In this document: positions 1-8,981 of the stretch, in pieces
Layout: the number at the start of each line of letters is the position of its first letter
Numbering within the stretch: position 1 is the stretch's first letter
From: 66-474 sp051954935
GTDB lineage: Bacteria; Pseudomonadota; Gammaproteobacteria; Xanthomonadales; Rhodanobacteraceae
Length of the DNA stretch: 64,000 nt
Direction: 5' to 3'
NCBI GenBank assembly: GCA_051954935.1
Contig: JBQCHG010000024.1
Span: 1-64,000, forward strand
Translations under genes and position numbers: made by a program
The notes under the pieces: model-generated
What the model saw: only the letters and a program-made list of their open reading frames with translations
What the model was told of the DNA's origin: nothing
Databases searched by the model: none

Positions 1-1358
1 TAGCGGACGCGCGAACCCGGAATCAGCACCGTCGCGCGCGGCTCCTTGATCGAGGTGTCCACCTGCGGGGTGAAATCGCAGTGACTGGTTTCGTGCACCG
101 CCAGCTTCTCCCGCACCAGCCTGCACAGGTTGACGAACATCCAGGTCACGCCCGGATCGTTGAACTGGCTGGCGATGGTCGGATAGACCGGCACGTCCTC
201 GTCCGACGTCTTGAACGCGGTGCGATTGCGCTTCCACTGCTTGCGCACGTCGCGCAGCGCGTCCTCGGCGCCGCGCTTGTCGAACTTGTTGAGCACGACC
301 AGATCGGCGAAATCCAGCATGTCGATCTTTTCGAGCTGGCTGGCCGCGCCGTAGTCGGACGTCATCACGTAGACCGGGAAATCCACCAGGTCCACGATTT
401 CCGAATCCGATTGGCCGATGCCGGCGGTTTCCACGATCAGCAAATCGAACGGCAGCGATTTCAGGAACGCGATGCAATCCTGCAGCACCGCGCTGGTCGC
501 GGCGTGCTGGCGGCGCGTCGCCATCGAACGCATGAACACGCGATGCGAGCGCAGGGAGTTGACGCGAATGCGATCGCCCAGCAGCGCACCGCCGGAACGC
601 CGGCGCGTGGGATCCACTGCCAGCACCGCGATGCGCATCTGCGGGAACGCGTGCAGGAAGCGCAGGATCAGTTCGTCCACGACGGACGACTTGCCCGCAC
701 CGCCGGTGCCGGTGATGCCGAGCACGGGCGGCAGCGATCCGGTTGCGCGCGTCCATTGCTTGCGGGCCAGCTTCAATTCGGATTCCGACAGCGCGCCGTC
801 CTCGATCGCGCTCAGCACCTTGCCGATGCTGATCTCGTCGTTGACGTCCACCGAGCCGACCAGCTTCTGCGGATCGCGGTTCGCGGTGCGCGCTTCGCGC
901 GCTTCCCGCGCACGACGGACCACGTCCTCGATCATCGCCATGAGGCCCAGGTGCATGCCGTCGTTCGGGTGGTAGATGCGCTCGACGCCGTAGGCCTGCA
1001 ACTCGGAAATTTCTTCCGGGGTGATGGTGCCGCCGCCGCCGCCGAACACGCGGATGTGCGCGGCACCGCGTTCGCGCAGCATGTCCACCATGTACTTGAA
1101 GTACTCCATGTGGCCGCCCTGGTAAGACGACACGGCGATGGCGTCGGCGTCTTCCTGGAGGGCCGCGCGCACCACGTCCTCGACACTGCGGTTGTGACCG
1201 AGGTGGATCACCTCTGCGCCTTGCGCCTGGATGATGCGGCGCATGATGTTGATGGCGGCGTCGTGCCCGTCGAACAGGCTGGCGGCGGTGACGAAGCGCA
1301 GCGGCGCGGTGTCCGCGCGCGGTTCGGTGACAGGAAAGCTGGTGGCTGGCGTACTCAT
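1..1358 (-). CDS. icmF: Fused isobutyryl-CoA mutase IcmF, N-terminal 452 codons (cut by window edge)
   Basis: Adenosylcobalamin-dependent acyl-CoA mutase fused to its G-protein chaperone; the family interconverts isobutyryl-CoA and butyryl-CoA (also isovaleryl/pivalyl-CoA). Reading leftwards from ATG at 1358 (MSTPATSF), an N-terminal B12-binding domain carries FDGHDAAINIMRR, whose His is the expected cobalt ligand, then a glycine-rich VFGGGGGTI. A MeaB-like GTPase domain follows with P-loop GITGTGGAGKSS near residue 215 and later VLNKFDKRG, an NKxD-type guanine-recognition motif. This domain order (B12 domain, then GTPase) is that of IcmF rather than of methylmalonyl-CoA mutase. IcmF proteins are usually about 1,090 residues, so the mutase domain lies outside the window. 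The neighbouring leucine genes fit branched-chain acyl-CoA metabolism. Long open frames on the opposite strand are GC shadows. Confidence 0.9.
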   Translation of the reverse strand, partial: MSTPATSFPVTEPRADTAPLRFVTAASLFDGHDAAINIMRRIIQAQGAEVIHLGHNRSVEDVVRAALQEDADAIAVSSYQGGHMEYFKYMVDMLRERGAAHIRVFGGGGGTITPEEISELQAYGVERIYHPNDGMHLGLMAMIEDVVRRAREAREARTANRDPQKLVGSVDVNDEISIGKVLSAIEDGALSESELKLARKQWTRATGSLPPVLGITGTGGAGKSSVVDELILRFLHAFPQMRIAVLAVDPTRRRSGGALLGDRIRVNSLRSHRVFMRSMATRRQHAATSAVLQDCIAFLKSLPFDLLIVETAGIGQSDSEIVDLVDFPVYVMTSDYGAASQLEKIDMLDFADLVVLNKFDKRGAEDALRDVRKQWKRNRTAFKTSDEDVPVYPTIASQFNDPGVTWMFVNLCRLVREKLAVHETSHCDFTPQVDTSIKEPRATVLIPGSRVR

Positions 1359-1495
1359 GCGCGCATTGTAACGCGTGCTGAACGCGAGCCTCGCCGCCGC
1401 ATGAATGAACGAGCGGTAAAGTCTTCCCAACTGCGCACTCGCGATTATGCTCGGGCCCGAAGCCGGAGATCCGGCAGTCACGATGGAGGCAACTC

Positions 1496-1933
1496 ATGCA
1501 ACCGCGCAATCTCGCACTGCTCGCAGCGCTCGCCTTCGCAGGCGGCGCGGCCGTGAGCGTCACTCCGCCGGCTTCCGCGCAGGTCGGTTTCAGCATCAGC
1601 GTCGGCACCCCCCCGCCGCCGCCGCGCGTGGAAGTGGTGCCGGCACCGCGTCCGGGTTACGTCTGGTCGCGGGGCTATTGGCGCTGGAACGGCTACCGCT
1701 ACGTATGGGTGGGCGGTTCCTGGTATCGCCCGCGTCCGGGCTACGTCTATTACGGCCCGCGCTGGGTGCACCAGGGAGACCGCTGGGTCTATCACGATCG
1801 CTACTGGGGCCGCGATCCGCACTGGCGTCACGACAACGGGTATCACCGCGGCTGGGATCACGACCGTGGGCACGGCCATGATCGCCGACGCGACCGCGAT
1901 GACGACCACGGATGGGGCGATGACGGCCACTGA
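1496..1933 (+). CDS. Secreted YXWGXW-repeat protein (145 aa)
   Basis: Small exported protein. Residues 1-28 form a signal peptide ending in ASAQ. A proline run (PPPPP) follows, then tandem aromatic motifs of the YXWXXGXW type (GYVWSRGYWRWNGYRYVW, WVHQGDRWVYH), and a His/Asp/Arg-rich tail ending DDGH. Such repeats occur in periplasmic or outer-membrane-associated proteobacterial proteins of unknown function; the His/Asp-rich tail could bind metal, which is only inference. The ATG at 1496 follows GGAGG at about 1485 with good spacing. A strong terminator follows immediately, so it is probably monocistronic. Confidence 0.8.
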   Translation: MQPRNLALLAALAFAGGAAVSVTPPASAQVGFSISVGTPPPPPRVEVVPAPRPGYVWSRGYWRWNGYRYVWVGGSWYRPRPGYVYYGPRWVHQGDRWVYHDRYWGRDPHWRHDNGYHRGWDHDRGHGHDRRRDRDDDHGWGDDGH

Positions 1934-1962
1934 TCGCGCCGCTTGCATCCCGCATCGAACCC

Positions 1963-1988
1963 AGGCCCGGCGCAAGCCGGGCCTTTTT
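1963..1988 (+). terminator. Rho-independent terminator after the YXWGXW gene
   Basis: A perfect 9-bp stem (AGGCCCGGC, 1963-1971; GCCGGGCCT, 1976-1984) with a GCAA tetraloop is followed by a short T run. Confidence 0.85.
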
Positions 1989-2019
1989 GTTGCCCCCGGC
2001 GCCCCCAACCAGCGCGGTT

Positions 2020-2048
2020 TTGTCTCGCTCCCTCCGCCGGGTTAAACT
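2020..2048 (+). promoter_or_regulatory. Possible sigma-70 promoter for leucine dehydrogenase
   Basis: TTGTCT (2020-2025) and TAAACT (2043-2048) are separated by 17 bp, about 120 bp upstream of the chosen start. Each hexamer matches 4 of 6 consensus bases. Prediction only. Confidence 0.35.
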
Positions 2049-2170
2049 AGGCGGCTGCAACGACCGCCTTCGCGGCTCGAAACACCCCTTTGTCCAACCC
2101 AGCGGAATCCGTCCAGGCGTCTTCCGCATCCGTCTTCTCGCGCCCATCCGGCGCATCGGGAGCATTCGTG

Positions 2171-3274
2171 ATGATTTTCGAAACCATTTCCAATTCCGGC
2201 CATGAGCAGGTCGTGTTCTGCCAGAGCAAGGACGCGGGCCTCAAGGCCATCATCGCGATCCACAACACGGTGCTGGGACCTGCGCTGGGCGGTCTGCGCA
2301 TGTGGCCGTACAAGAACGAGGCGGAAGCGCTGAACGACGTGCTGCGCCTGTCGCGCGGCATGACCTACAAGAACGCCGTGGCCGGCCTGAACCTGGGCGG
2401 CGGCAAGGCGGTGATCATCGGCGATCCGGCCAAGGACAAGTCGGAAGCGCTGTTCCGCGCGTTCGGCCGCTTCGTCAATTCCTTGAACGGCCGCTACATC
2501 ACCGCCGAAGACGTCGGCATCGACGTCAACGACATGGAATACGTGTTCCGCGAAACCGAATTCGTCACCGGCGTGCACCAGGTGCACGGCGGTTCGGGCG
2601 ATCCGTCCCCGTTCACTGCCTACGGCACGCTGCAGGGCCTGATGGCCGCACTGAGCCACAAGTTCGGCGACGAGGAGGTGGGCAAGTACACCTACGCCGT
2701 GCAGGGCGCGGGCCACGTCGGCACCGAATTCATCAAGCTGCTGCGCGAACAGGGCGCCAAGGTGTTCGTCACCGACATCAACCAGGAAGCGGTGCAGCGC
2801 TGCGTGGACGAACTGGGCTGCGAAGCGGTGGGCCCCGAGGAGATCTACGACGTGGACGCGGACGTCTACTCGCCATGCGCGCTGGGCGGCACGGTCAACG
2901 AGCAGACGCTGCCGCGCCTGAAGTGCAAGATCATCTGCGGCGCCGCCAACAACCAGCTCGCCACCGACGAGATCGGCGACGAGGTCACCCGCCGCGGCAT
3001 GCTGTACGTGCCGGATTACGCGGTGAACGCCGGCGGCGTGATGAATGTGTCGCTGGAAATCGACGGCTACAACCGCGAGCGCGCGATGCGCATGATGCGC
3101 ACGATCTACTACAACGTCGGCCGCATCTTCCAGATCGCCGAGCGCGACGGCATCAGCACCTACAAGGCCGCCGACCGCATGGCCGAAGAGCGCATCAACG
3201 CGATCGGCAAGATCAAGCTGCCGACGATGGGCAGCGACGGCGCGCGCTTCCTGGGACGCATGCGCGGGCAATAA
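2171..3274 (+). CDS. ldh: Leucine dehydrogenase (367 aa)
   Basis: NAD-dependent oxidative deamination of leucine (also valine and isoleucine) to the branched 2-oxo acid, the entry step to the acyl-CoA genes downstream. The Glu/Leu/Phe/Val dehydrogenase substrate domain shows GGLRMWPYK, MTYKNAVAG and LNLGGGKAVI; the two lysines (about K67 and K79) correspond to the family's substrate and catalytic lysines. A Rossmann motif QGAGHVGTEF lies near residue 180. The reading frame is open further upstream, but ATG 2171 (MIFETIS) has GGGAG eight bases before it and gives the usual family length. In iso-branched-fatty-acid-producing bacteria this enzyme also feeds primers for FabH; whether it does so here is inference. 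Confidence 0.93.
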   Translation: MIFETISNSGHEQVVFCQSKDAGLKAIIAIHNTVLGPALGGLRMWPYKNEAEALNDVLRLSRGMTYKNAVAGLNLGGGKAVIIGDPAKDKSEALFRAFGRFVNSLNGRYITAEDVGIDVNDMEYVFRETEFVTGVHQVHGGSGDPSPFTAYGTLQGLMAALSHKFGDEEVGKYTYAVQGAGHVGTEFIKLLREQGAKVFVTDINQEAVQRCVDELGCEAVGPEEIYDVDADVYSPCALGGTVNEQTLPRLKCKIICGAANNQLATDEIGDEVTRRGMLYVPDYAVNAGGVMNVSLEIDGYNRERAMRMMRTIYYNVGRIFQIAERDGISTYKAADRMAEERINAIGKIKLPTMGSDGARFLGRMRGQ

Positions 3275-3319
3275 TTGATGCGAAAGATCGGGCGTCCTGC
3301 CACGACTTTCGCGCAAACG

Positions 3320-3374
3320 GGCGCGGCAAAGCCGCGCCACCCTTGCCGTCACTGCCATTCGAAAGGCAGTGACG
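3320..3374 (+). other. Two tandem hairpins between ldh and liuA
   Basis: Two GC-rich inverted repeats lie back to back: GGCGCGGC/GCCGCGCC (3320-3338, AAA loop) and CGTCACTGCC/GGCAGTGACG (3347-3374, 8-nt loop). Neither is followed by a T run, so simple intrinsic termination is unlikely. They may stabilise or process an ldh-liuA transcript. Confidence 0.5.
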
Positions 3375-3428
3375 TCGGCACATCCCTGTGCCGAGTTACG
3401 CTCTGAACAACGCTTGGCGGGTATCAAA

Positions 3429-4586
3429 ATGCGCGCATTCAAGCTCGGCGAAGAACTCGACCTCCTCCGCGAAAGCGTGCACGCCTTCGCGGAGAAGGAA
3501 ATCGCGCCGCGCGCGGACCTGATCGACCGCGAGAACGCGTTTCCGTCGGACCTCTGGCGCAAACTCGGCGAACTGGGCTTGCTCGGCATTACTGTGTCGC
3601 CGGATTTCGGCGGCTCGGGCATGGGTTACCTCGCGCACGTGGTCGCGATGGAAGAAATCTCGCGCGCATCGGGTTCGGTCGGTTTGTCCTACGGCGCGCA
3701 TTCGAATCTCTGCGTCAACAACATCTTCCATAACGGCAACGACGCGCAACGGCGGAAATACATTCCGAAGTTGTGCTCGGGCGAATTCGTCGGCGCACTG
3801 GCGATGAGCGAACCCGGCGCGGGTTCGGACGTGGTTGGCTCGATGGCCTGCCGCGCCGAGAGGAAAGGCGACCGCTGGATCGCCAACGGCTCGAAGATGT
3901 GGATCACCAACGGCCCGGACGCCGACGTGTTGCTGGTCTACATGCGCACCTCGCCGCGCGCGGCGGGCAGCCGCTGCATGACTGCCTTCGTCGTCGAGAA
4001 GGGCATGAAGGGTTTCTCGACCGCGCAGAAGCTGGACAAGCTCGGCATGCGCGGCTCCAACACCTGCGAGCTGGTGTTCGACAACTGCGAGATCCCCGAC
4101 GAGAACCGCATCGGCGAAATCGACGAAGGCGTGCGCGTGCTGATGAGCGGGCTGGATACCGAGCGGCTGGTGCTCTCCGGCGGACCGATCGGCCTGATGC
4201 AGGCGGCGCTGGACGTCACCCTGCCCTACGTGCGCGAGCGCAAGCAGTTCAACGCGCCGATCGGCACCTTCGAGATCATGCAGGCGAAAGTCGCCGACAT
4301 GTACACCGCGCTGCAGGCCTCGCGCGCGTTCGCGTACATGGTGGCGCAGCAATTCGACGAAGGCATCAAGTCGCGCATCGATCCCGCCTCATGCCTGTTG
4401 AACGCGTCCACCAGTGCGGTGAAGGTCGCGCTGGAAGCGATCCAGGCGCTGGGCGGCAACGGCTACATCAACGAATTCCCCACCGGACGCATCCTGCGCG
4501 ATGCCAAGCTCTACGAGATCGGCGCCGGCACCAACGAGATCCGGCAGATGCTGATCGGCCGCGAGCTGTTCCACGGCAACGCGTGA
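3429..4586 (+). CDS. liuA: Isovaleryl-CoA dehydrogenase (385 aa)
   Basis: FAD-dependent acyl-CoA dehydrogenase oxidising isovaleryl-CoA to 3-methylcrotonyl-CoA in leucine degradation. Family signatures are ALAMSEPGAGSDV (flavin/substrate region), WITNGPDADV and the C-terminal GGNGYINEFPTGRILRDAK. The residue that separates isovaleryl-CoA dehydrogenases from other family members is visible: the catalytic Glu sits in the helix-G motif GLDTERLVL (about E245), and the position used by medium-chain enzymes reads YEIGAGTNEI. ATG 3429 (MRAFKLGEE) follows GGCGGG and gives the standard length. An upstream in-frame extension exists but is not family-like. Confidence 0.95.
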   Translation: MRAFKLGEELDLLRESVHAFAEKEIAPRADLIDRENAFPSDLWRKLGELGLLGITVSPDFGGSGMGYLAHVVAMEEISRASGSVGLSYGAHSNLCVNNIFHNGNDAQRRKYIPKLCSGEFVGALAMSEPGAGSDVVGSMACRAERKGDRWIANGSKMWITNGPDADVLLVYMRTSPRAAGSRCMTAFVVEKGMKGFSTAQKLDKLGMRGSNTCELVFDNCEIPDENRIGEIDEGVRVLMSGLDTERLVLSGGPIGLMQAALDVTLPYVRERKQFNAPIGTFEIMQAKVADMYTALQASRAFAYMVAQQFDEGIKSRIDPASCLLNASTSAVKVALEAIQALGGNGYINEFPTGRILRDAKLYEIGAGTNEIRQMLIGRELFHGNA

Positions 4587-4695
4587 CCACGGCTATTCCC
4601 AGCCCTCGACGGAATCCGTAACATTCCCGCGGCGCCGGGGTGGCGCCGGCCGCAGGCAAACACGCGGCCTTCTTTGCGCATCAGGGGGAAAACGC

Positions 4696-5943
4696 ATGAC
4701 AACGATTCGAGGCGCCGGAGCCTTCGCTCTGGCCGCCATGACACTTTGCGTGCCGGCCGCGGGCTTTGCATCGAATGCCGGCAAGGGCATCGAATGCATG
4801 AACGGCGCTTCGGCCGTCCGCGTTTATTCGGTGGTCGATCAGGACCGCATCGAGGCGCAGTACAACGGCGCGCAGGCGCAGCCTGGCGAGCCGCCAATGC
4901 GGGCAATGATGCCGCCGAACACGCCCATCGTGGCCGGAGCGGTCGGCGGCGCCATCGCCGGCCTGATCATCGAGAAAACCGCGGAGGCGTCAAACCGCCA
5001 TTTTGCAGAAGACCATCTGAAACCGCTGCAGGATGGTACGCATGCTCTCGATCTGCGCGGCGAACTGCAGGCGGCGGTACAAGATGGCGTGGCCGGCCTT
5101 GCCTGGGCTGATCCGGCGGCGTACACCGCGGTGAACGGCAAACTCGATCCGGTGTCCGTGCCGGCCGATGCCAAGGCGTGGATCGTGTTGAGGAGCCATT
5201 ACGCGCTGTCGCCGGATTTCGCCGCGCTGGTCGTGCGCGGCGACCTGGAGTTCTATCGCCAGCAGCCCGGTGAAAGCAGTGATCGCTGGCGGACCCATCC
5301 GTGTTACGAGACCACGCTGGTCTACCAGTCGAAGGCAATCGAGATCCCTGCCAAGACGGATGCCGATCGCGCACGGCTTGTTGCGGAGGAAAATGCCCAT
5401 TGGGACCAGGCGGCAATCAATCGCGACATCCAGCGGATAAACGATGCCGGTTACACCACCGATCCCGACATGCTCACTCTGCGCCGCACGGTGGCGGAAC
5501 GCCTCCAGCAACACAAGCAGGCGCTGCAAGATGCGGAAGCGTCGAACTGGACCCCCGCGCAGCGAGCCGACTGGCTGGCTTCGGCCTGGGCGGGCAACAA
5601 CGCGTCCGAACTGCAGTCCGCGATCGTCGAGGGCGGCCGTAACCTGGATGCGATGATGCGCAAGGCTTTCGGCCCGGCAGATGATCCTGTTGCCGCCGCT
5701 TCCGCCACGCCCCCGGCCGTCGACGCGACGGCAAGCACGGCCGTCGCCTCGGCGGCGAGTCCCGCCCCCGCTGCAACCACGGGCCCGGCGACCGCTTCGA
5801 TCGAGGGGATCGCTGCGACCTCCGGTGCCTCCGCTCCGGAAGCGAAGCCCGCGCGCACGGTGAGCATCGGAAAAGACGGCGATGTGTACTCGCTGCCGAT
5901 CGAACAAGCGCTTGACGTAGGTCCATTCATCACCGGGCAATGA
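4696..5943 (+). CDS. Secreted protein of unknown function (415 aa)
   Basis: Not recognised. An N-terminal signal peptide (residues 1-26, cleavage after AAGFA) precedes a mature protein with a hydrophobic glycine-spaced segment at about residues 75-95 (PIVAGAVGGAIAGLIIEK). This resembles a glycine-zipper stretch and could insert into a membrane. The middle part is rich in charged helices (RLVAEENAHWDQAAINRDIQ, RTVAERLQQHKQALQDAE), and residues 335-395 are a low-complexity Ala/Pro/Ser/Thr linker. The only obvious cysteines are in IECMNG and HPCYET, which could form a disulfide. A strong Shine-Dalgarno (AGGGGG) precedes ATG 4696. It probably has its own transcript; a perfect hairpin follows its stop. 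Confidence 0.7.
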   Translation: MTTIRGAGAFALAAMTLCVPAAGFASNAGKGIECMNGASAVRVYSVVDQDRIEAQYNGAQAQPGEPPMRAMMPPNTPIVAGAVGGAIAGLIIEKTAEASNRHFAEDHLKPLQDGTHALDLRGELQAAVQDGVAGLAWADPAAYTAVNGKLDPVSVPADAKAWIVLRSHYALSPDFAALVVRGDLEFYRQQPGESSDRWRTHPCYETTLVYQSKAIEIPAKTDADRARLVAEENAHWDQAAINRDIQRINDAGYTTDPDMLTLRRTVAERLQQHKQALQDAEASNWTPAQRADWLASAWAGNNASELQSAIVEGGRNLDAMMRKAFGPADDPVAAASATPPAVDATASTAVASAASPAPAATTGPATASIEGIAATSGASAPEAKPARTVSIGKDGDVYSLPIEQALDVGPFITGQ

Positions 5944-5947
5944 CCGC

Positions 5948-5977
5948 ATCGGGCCGCGACTTCGGTAGCGGCCCGAT
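5948..5977. terminator. Perfect 10-bp hairpin between convergent genes
   Basis: ATCGGGCCGC (5948-5957) pairs exactly with GCGGCCCGAT (5968-5977). It lies between the 415-aa gene and the convergent autotransporter gene and could end transcription from both sides. It lacks a clear T run. Confidence 0.5.
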
Positions 5978-6034
5978 TCCGGCCCGCGCGCGAACCATCC
6001 GCCACGGTGAATTGAAGCTTTAGGCGCGCGCATT

Positions 6035-8830
6035 TCAGAACGCGGCGCCCCATTGCAGGAACAGTTCACGATCGCGCCCGTATTGCGCATCGAGCAATTG
6101 CGCATCCGCACGCAGCCAGGTGTCCGGCGTCAACTGCAGCACCGCCGTGCCGCCGAAGTCCGCCCCGTAACGCGACAGGCCGATGCCCGCGAGCGGCAGC
6201 CACTGGTCGAGGCCGGTGAAGCTCGCCTCGAAGTCGCCGCCGCGCAGCGACCAGGTGCGCTGCCATTGCGCATAAGCACCGAGGCCCAGCCGACGGCCTC
6301 CGGACAGAGACCAATCCCCGCCGGCGCGCACGCCCAGCCCGCCCTGCGAGCGCGACAGATCCTGCGGCGCGGATTCCAGCCCGAATCCGGCGCCGCCGGC
6401 TTCCGCGAAAGCATCGCGGTGCAAGGTGGCGTGATCCAGCTCCGCATAGGGTGTGATGCGGAGCGTGCCGACTTGCAGATGCACGCCGCTTTCGGCATGG
6501 CTGTCGAGATAGCCGCCGCGGTATTCGGTACCGGCAGGCAACATGAAATTGCCCAGCTGCAGATAGCGGCGGATGTCCTGCCGATAACGGCCGGTGGCGA
6601 GGCGCCCCTGTGCGTACCATGCGCCGTCCAGCCAGCCGGCATACAGCGTCGCATCACTGGTCCAGTCGCGGTTGCGATCCGCGCCACCGTCCAGCCAGCC
6701 CAGCCCGCCGCTCTGGCCGAGCGCGTAGCCGGCCACGAAGTGCGAACCGAAGCGCCGGTCGGTGCCGACCATCGTTCCGTTCATCTGGTAGGCGATATTC
6801 GAGTAGCCGGCTTGGGCAAGCTGGCCCTGGCCACCGATGTGCTGGGTCCACGCGCCGCTCGCGCCGTCGCCGAGCACGTCGAAACGCTGCGACATCGCCT
6901 GGTTGCGCACGTCCATGGCCTGGAACGCGAGCGCCGCGCTCGCCGCATGCAGTTGCCCGGACCGGCTCTCCAAGGATTGCTGCAGAACGTCCAACGTCCC
7001 GGTGTGCTCGAGCGCGCCGGCGCCGGCGATGAAACCCGGAGCGATGGATGTAGCGCCCGTCGTCGCAAGCTGGCCGTTGATCTGGTTGAAGGCGCCCTGC
7101 ACGCGCACCGCCGCCGAAAGCGATGCCGCGCTGTAGGCCATCGCCGGGACTGCCGTGACATTGACCTGCTGCACGTTCAACCACGCGTCATTGGCGTCGT
7201 AGTCGAGCGTGGCGGTGAGCAGCACGCTCGACGCCGTGTCGAGCGCGGAGAAGGTCCCGGTCAGGCCGCCGCCGGCGGTCAGCACGTCCGTGTGCGAATT
7301 CGCGACGTATCCCTGGTTCACCTGGTAGACGTACAGATCGCCGCCGGACAGCGTGGCCGTGCCGGTCACGCGCAGCGCCGAGCCCAGCGATACCGAGAGG
7401 CGGCCACCGCTCTGCACGTAGTTGCCGCCGATCCGCGTGTCGCTCGTGCCCACCTGCAGCACGCCGGAGTTGGTTACGTTGCCCCCGATGCTCGGCGCAA
7501 TGAGCGTGCCCTGCGCAGCTATCGTGGCGTCGGAGGCGAGCGATACCGCGCTCAGCGTGCCACCCTGAACTTGCGTCATGCCGCTGTAGCTGGAAGGCTG
7601 CGTCAGGTTGAGCGTGCCGGGGCCCTGCATGATCAGGCCGCCGGCACCGGAGATCGGATTGTTCCAGTTCGAGCTCCCGCTGAAACTGACGGTGACATCC
7701 CCCCAGTCGAAGCGCGCAGGGCCATTTACCGCGCGGCCAACGTCCAGCTCACCGTAACCGAAGGTCGGATTCGGCTGCGAGCCGCCCAGCGGATCGGCGG
7801 TCCCGAGCAGCGTCTGCCGGACGAGGTCGTTGCTGAAGTACGGATAGGCCTGCCACACCAGTGCGGCTGCGCCCGAGACCTGCGGTGCGGCGAACGAGGT
7901 GCCCTCGACGATGTAGTAGGACGGATTGGTCGTGGTTGCAGTGGCGTTCTTGTCCAGCACGATCACGTCGCCCGGCGCCGCCAGGCAATATTTCATGGCG
8001 ATGCCGCACTTGTTGGAATAGCTGTCGAGCTGGCTCGGGTTGTTGCTGTTGACGGCCACCGCGACCAGCCAGCCCTTTTCCAGATCCGGCGCAACGCTGG
8101 GCAGCGCAGCAATGGTGCTGGGGTTTGCCTGCGAATCGTTGCCGGCGGCGAACACCACCAACCCGCCGTTCTGGACGAAGGGGCTGTAGGCGGCATCGAA
8201 CGCCTGGTTCACGCTGGTGCTCGTGGTGTCCCAAGTGATACCGCCCCAGGAGTTGTTCATCACCTTGACGCCGGCGCTGATCAGGTCACTGTTGACCTGC
8301 TGGAAAAACTGCGCGTCCGACACGGTGACGGTGGCCGGCGGCGTGCTGCCGTTGTCGTCGGGCGCGTTGTCGGAAATGATACGGGCCGACACCAGGTTCG
8401 CGCCGGGCGCAATGCCGCCGGGAAATTGGCCGAACGAAGTGCCGGCGGCGATCTCCGATACCCAGGTGCCGTGCCCCACCACATCGTCTATCGAAGTGTT
8501 GTTTTGCGTCGGGTCGACGTAAATCAGTTCCTGCAGAACGCGGCCTGCAACCGTAGGGTTGCTCCGCATGATCCCGCTGTCCACCACGCCGATCGTCACG
8601 CCCTTGCCGGTGTAGCCCGCGTTGTGCGCGGCATAGGTATTGGTGATTGCGAGCTGCGCATCGAACGGCGGCTGCGTCCCCGATGCTGGCGGAGGCGGTG
8701 GGGGCGGCGGAGTGGAGGACGGTCTGACGTTGCTGTTGCCGCCGCCTCCCCCGCATGCGCTCAAGCTCAATAGCAAAAGCGCAACGATGCCGCTGCGGCC
8801 GCACCCCGGAATCCGACGGAACGTCTCCAC
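6035..8830 (-). CDS. Lipidated subtilisin-like autotransporter serine protease (931 aa)
   Basis: Surface S8 protease exported by a type Va autotransporter barrel. The order is a signal peptide with lipobox (LLLLSLSAC, lipidated Cys about 26), a Gly5 and Pro8 linker, then a subtilisin domain with Asp84 (GVVDSGI), His120 (VVGHGTW) and Ser312 (GTSFAAP). An autotransporter-associated strand repeat (QGPGTLNLTQ, YSGMTQVQGGTLSA) and about 280 C-terminal residues of beta-barrel follow, ending in Phe. A lipidated subtilisin autotransporter matches the NalP/SphB1 architecture; those proteases process other surface proteins. The frame runs upstream into the divergent thiolase gene. I chose GTG 8830, with AGGGGA just before it, because the signal peptide starts there. 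Confidence 0.88.
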   Translation of the reverse strand: METFRRIPGCGRSGIVALLLLSLSACGGGGGNSNVRPSSTPPPPPPPPASGTQPPFDAQLAITNTYAAHNAGYTGKGVTIGVVDSGIMRSNPTVAGRVLQELIYVDPTQNNTSIDDVVGHGTWVSEIAAGTSFGQFPGGIAPGANLVSARIISDNAPDDNGSTPPATVTVSDAQFFQQVNSDLISAGVKVMNNSWGGITWDTTSTSVNQAFDAAYSPFVQNGGLVVFAAGNDSQANPSTIAALPSVAPDLEKGWLVAVAVNSNNPSQLDSYSNKCGIAMKYCLAAPGDVIVLDKNATATTTNPSYYIVEGTSFAAPQVSGAAALVWQAYPYFSNDLVRQTLLGTADPLGGSQPNPTFGYGELDVGRAVNGPARFDWGDVTVSFSGSSNWNNPISGAGGLIMQGPGTLNLTQPSSYSGMTQVQGGTLSAVSLASDATIAAQGTLIAPSIGGNVTNSGVLQVGTSDTRIGGNYVQSGGRLSVSLGSALRVTGTATLSGGDLYVYQVNQGYVANSHTDVLTAGGGLTGTFSALDTASSVLLTATLDYDANDAWLNVQQVNVTAVPAMAYSAASLSAAVRVQGAFNQINGQLATTGATSIAPGFIAGAGALEHTGTLDVLQQSLESRSGQLHAASAALAFQAMDVRNQAMSQRFDVLGDGASGAWTQHIGGQGQLAQAGYSNIAYQMNGTMVGTDRRFGSHFVAGYALGQSGGLGWLDGGADRNRDWTSDATLYAGWLDGAWYAQGRLATGRYRQDIRRYLQLGNFMLPAGTEYRGGYLDSHAESGVHLQVGTLRITPYAELDHATLHRDAFAEAGGAGFGLESAPQDLSRSQGGLGVRAGGDWSLSGGRRLGLGAYAQWQRTWSLRGGDFEASFTGLDQWLPLAGIGLSRYGADFGGTAVLQLTPDTWLRADAQLLDAQYGRDRELFLQWGAAF

Positions 8831-8981
8831 GACCTGTTCCCCTGCAGACGAGTGATTTGCCTCCCCGACGCGATCATACGAGCAAGCCCGCACCGCGGCG
8901 ATCCGGTCGGGACGGGAGCGTTGCCGCACCGCAACATCCGGCGCATAATCGGACGATCCCCCGATCCAGCCGGAGTTCCCG

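Noticed and set aside
81..1556. Long plus-strand open frame opposite icmF
   Set aside because: It is antisense to a clear acyl-CoA mutase, has His/Arg/Ala-rich composition typical of GC shadows, and no recognisable domain.
6053..8773. Very long plus-strand open frame (about 900 codons) opposite the autotransporter
   Set aside because: The minus strand encodes an intact protease with catalytic triad and barrel; the plus frame is rich in Arg, Ala and His without motifs.
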